Of a DNA stretch of 7,022 bases, positions 5,667-7,022 are shown in pieces. Source of the DNA: an uncultured Micrococcales bacterium (GTDB lineage: Bacteria > Actinomycetota > Actinomycetes > Actinomycetales > Microbacteriaceae). Position 1 is the first letter of the stretch; each line of letters begins with the position of its first letter. Where the stretch lies: positions 1 to 7,022 of the forward strand of contig CAIPNT010000038.1 in assembly GCA_903866485.1 (NCBI GenBank), read 5' to 3'. A program made the position numbers and the translations under genes. A model generated the notes under the pieces. It saw nothing but the letters and a program-made list of their open reading frames with translations. It was not told the origin of the DNA and searched no databases.

Positions 5667-7022
<1,356 letters not shown>

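Overview
This window is the chromosomal replication-origin neighbourhood of an actinobacterium. From left to right it holds rnpA (minus strand, cut by the left edge), rpmH (minus), a divergent control region with DnaA boxes, dnaA (plus), the dnaA-dnaN intergenic region with the features of oriC, dnaN, recF, a DciA/DUF721 gene and gyrB (plus, cut by the right edge). Several protein signatures point to Actinomycetota: the DnaA recognition-helix variant DHTTVMYA, the DUF721 protein ending in GPRDTYG, and the [14 protein letters not shown] form of the GyrB ATP lid. G+C looks only moderate (about half in genes, clearly lower in the intergenic parts), which is low for the phylum. A reduced, moderate-GC Microbacteriaceae-type freshwater lineage (Luna cluster, Rhodoluna/Aquiluna-like) would fit, but that placement is inference.

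Layout: positions 1-433 carry the ribosomal-protein L34 and RNase P protein genes, transcribed leftward from a plausible promoter at 525-554. Positions 434-813 form the divergent rpmH/dnaA control region. It has a 10-bp direct repeat with a 20-bp period, a 9-bp inverted repeat and five DnaA-box-like sites just before the true dnaA start (814). dnaA ends at 2232 and is followed by a hairpin terminator. Positions 2280-2713 hold oriC: two minus-strand DnaA boxes on the left, four plus-strand boxes on the right, and an AT-rich probable unwinding element beside the last pair. dnaN (TTG start, 2714), recF (12 bp later) and dciA (8-bp overlap with recF) form a tight block. A 204-bp gap with a possible promoter and a 14-bp inverted repeat precedes gyrB.

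Together the genes make one replication toolkit: DnaA opens the origin, DciA probably helps load or activate the DnaB helicase, DnaN is the sliding clamp, RecF serves gap repair and fork restart, and GyrB relieves supercoils. No mobile element, CRISPR array, tRNA/rRNA gene or foreign gene cluster was seen. I found no previously undescribed system; the points of interest are non-coding details, start-codon corrections and small lineage-specific differences.
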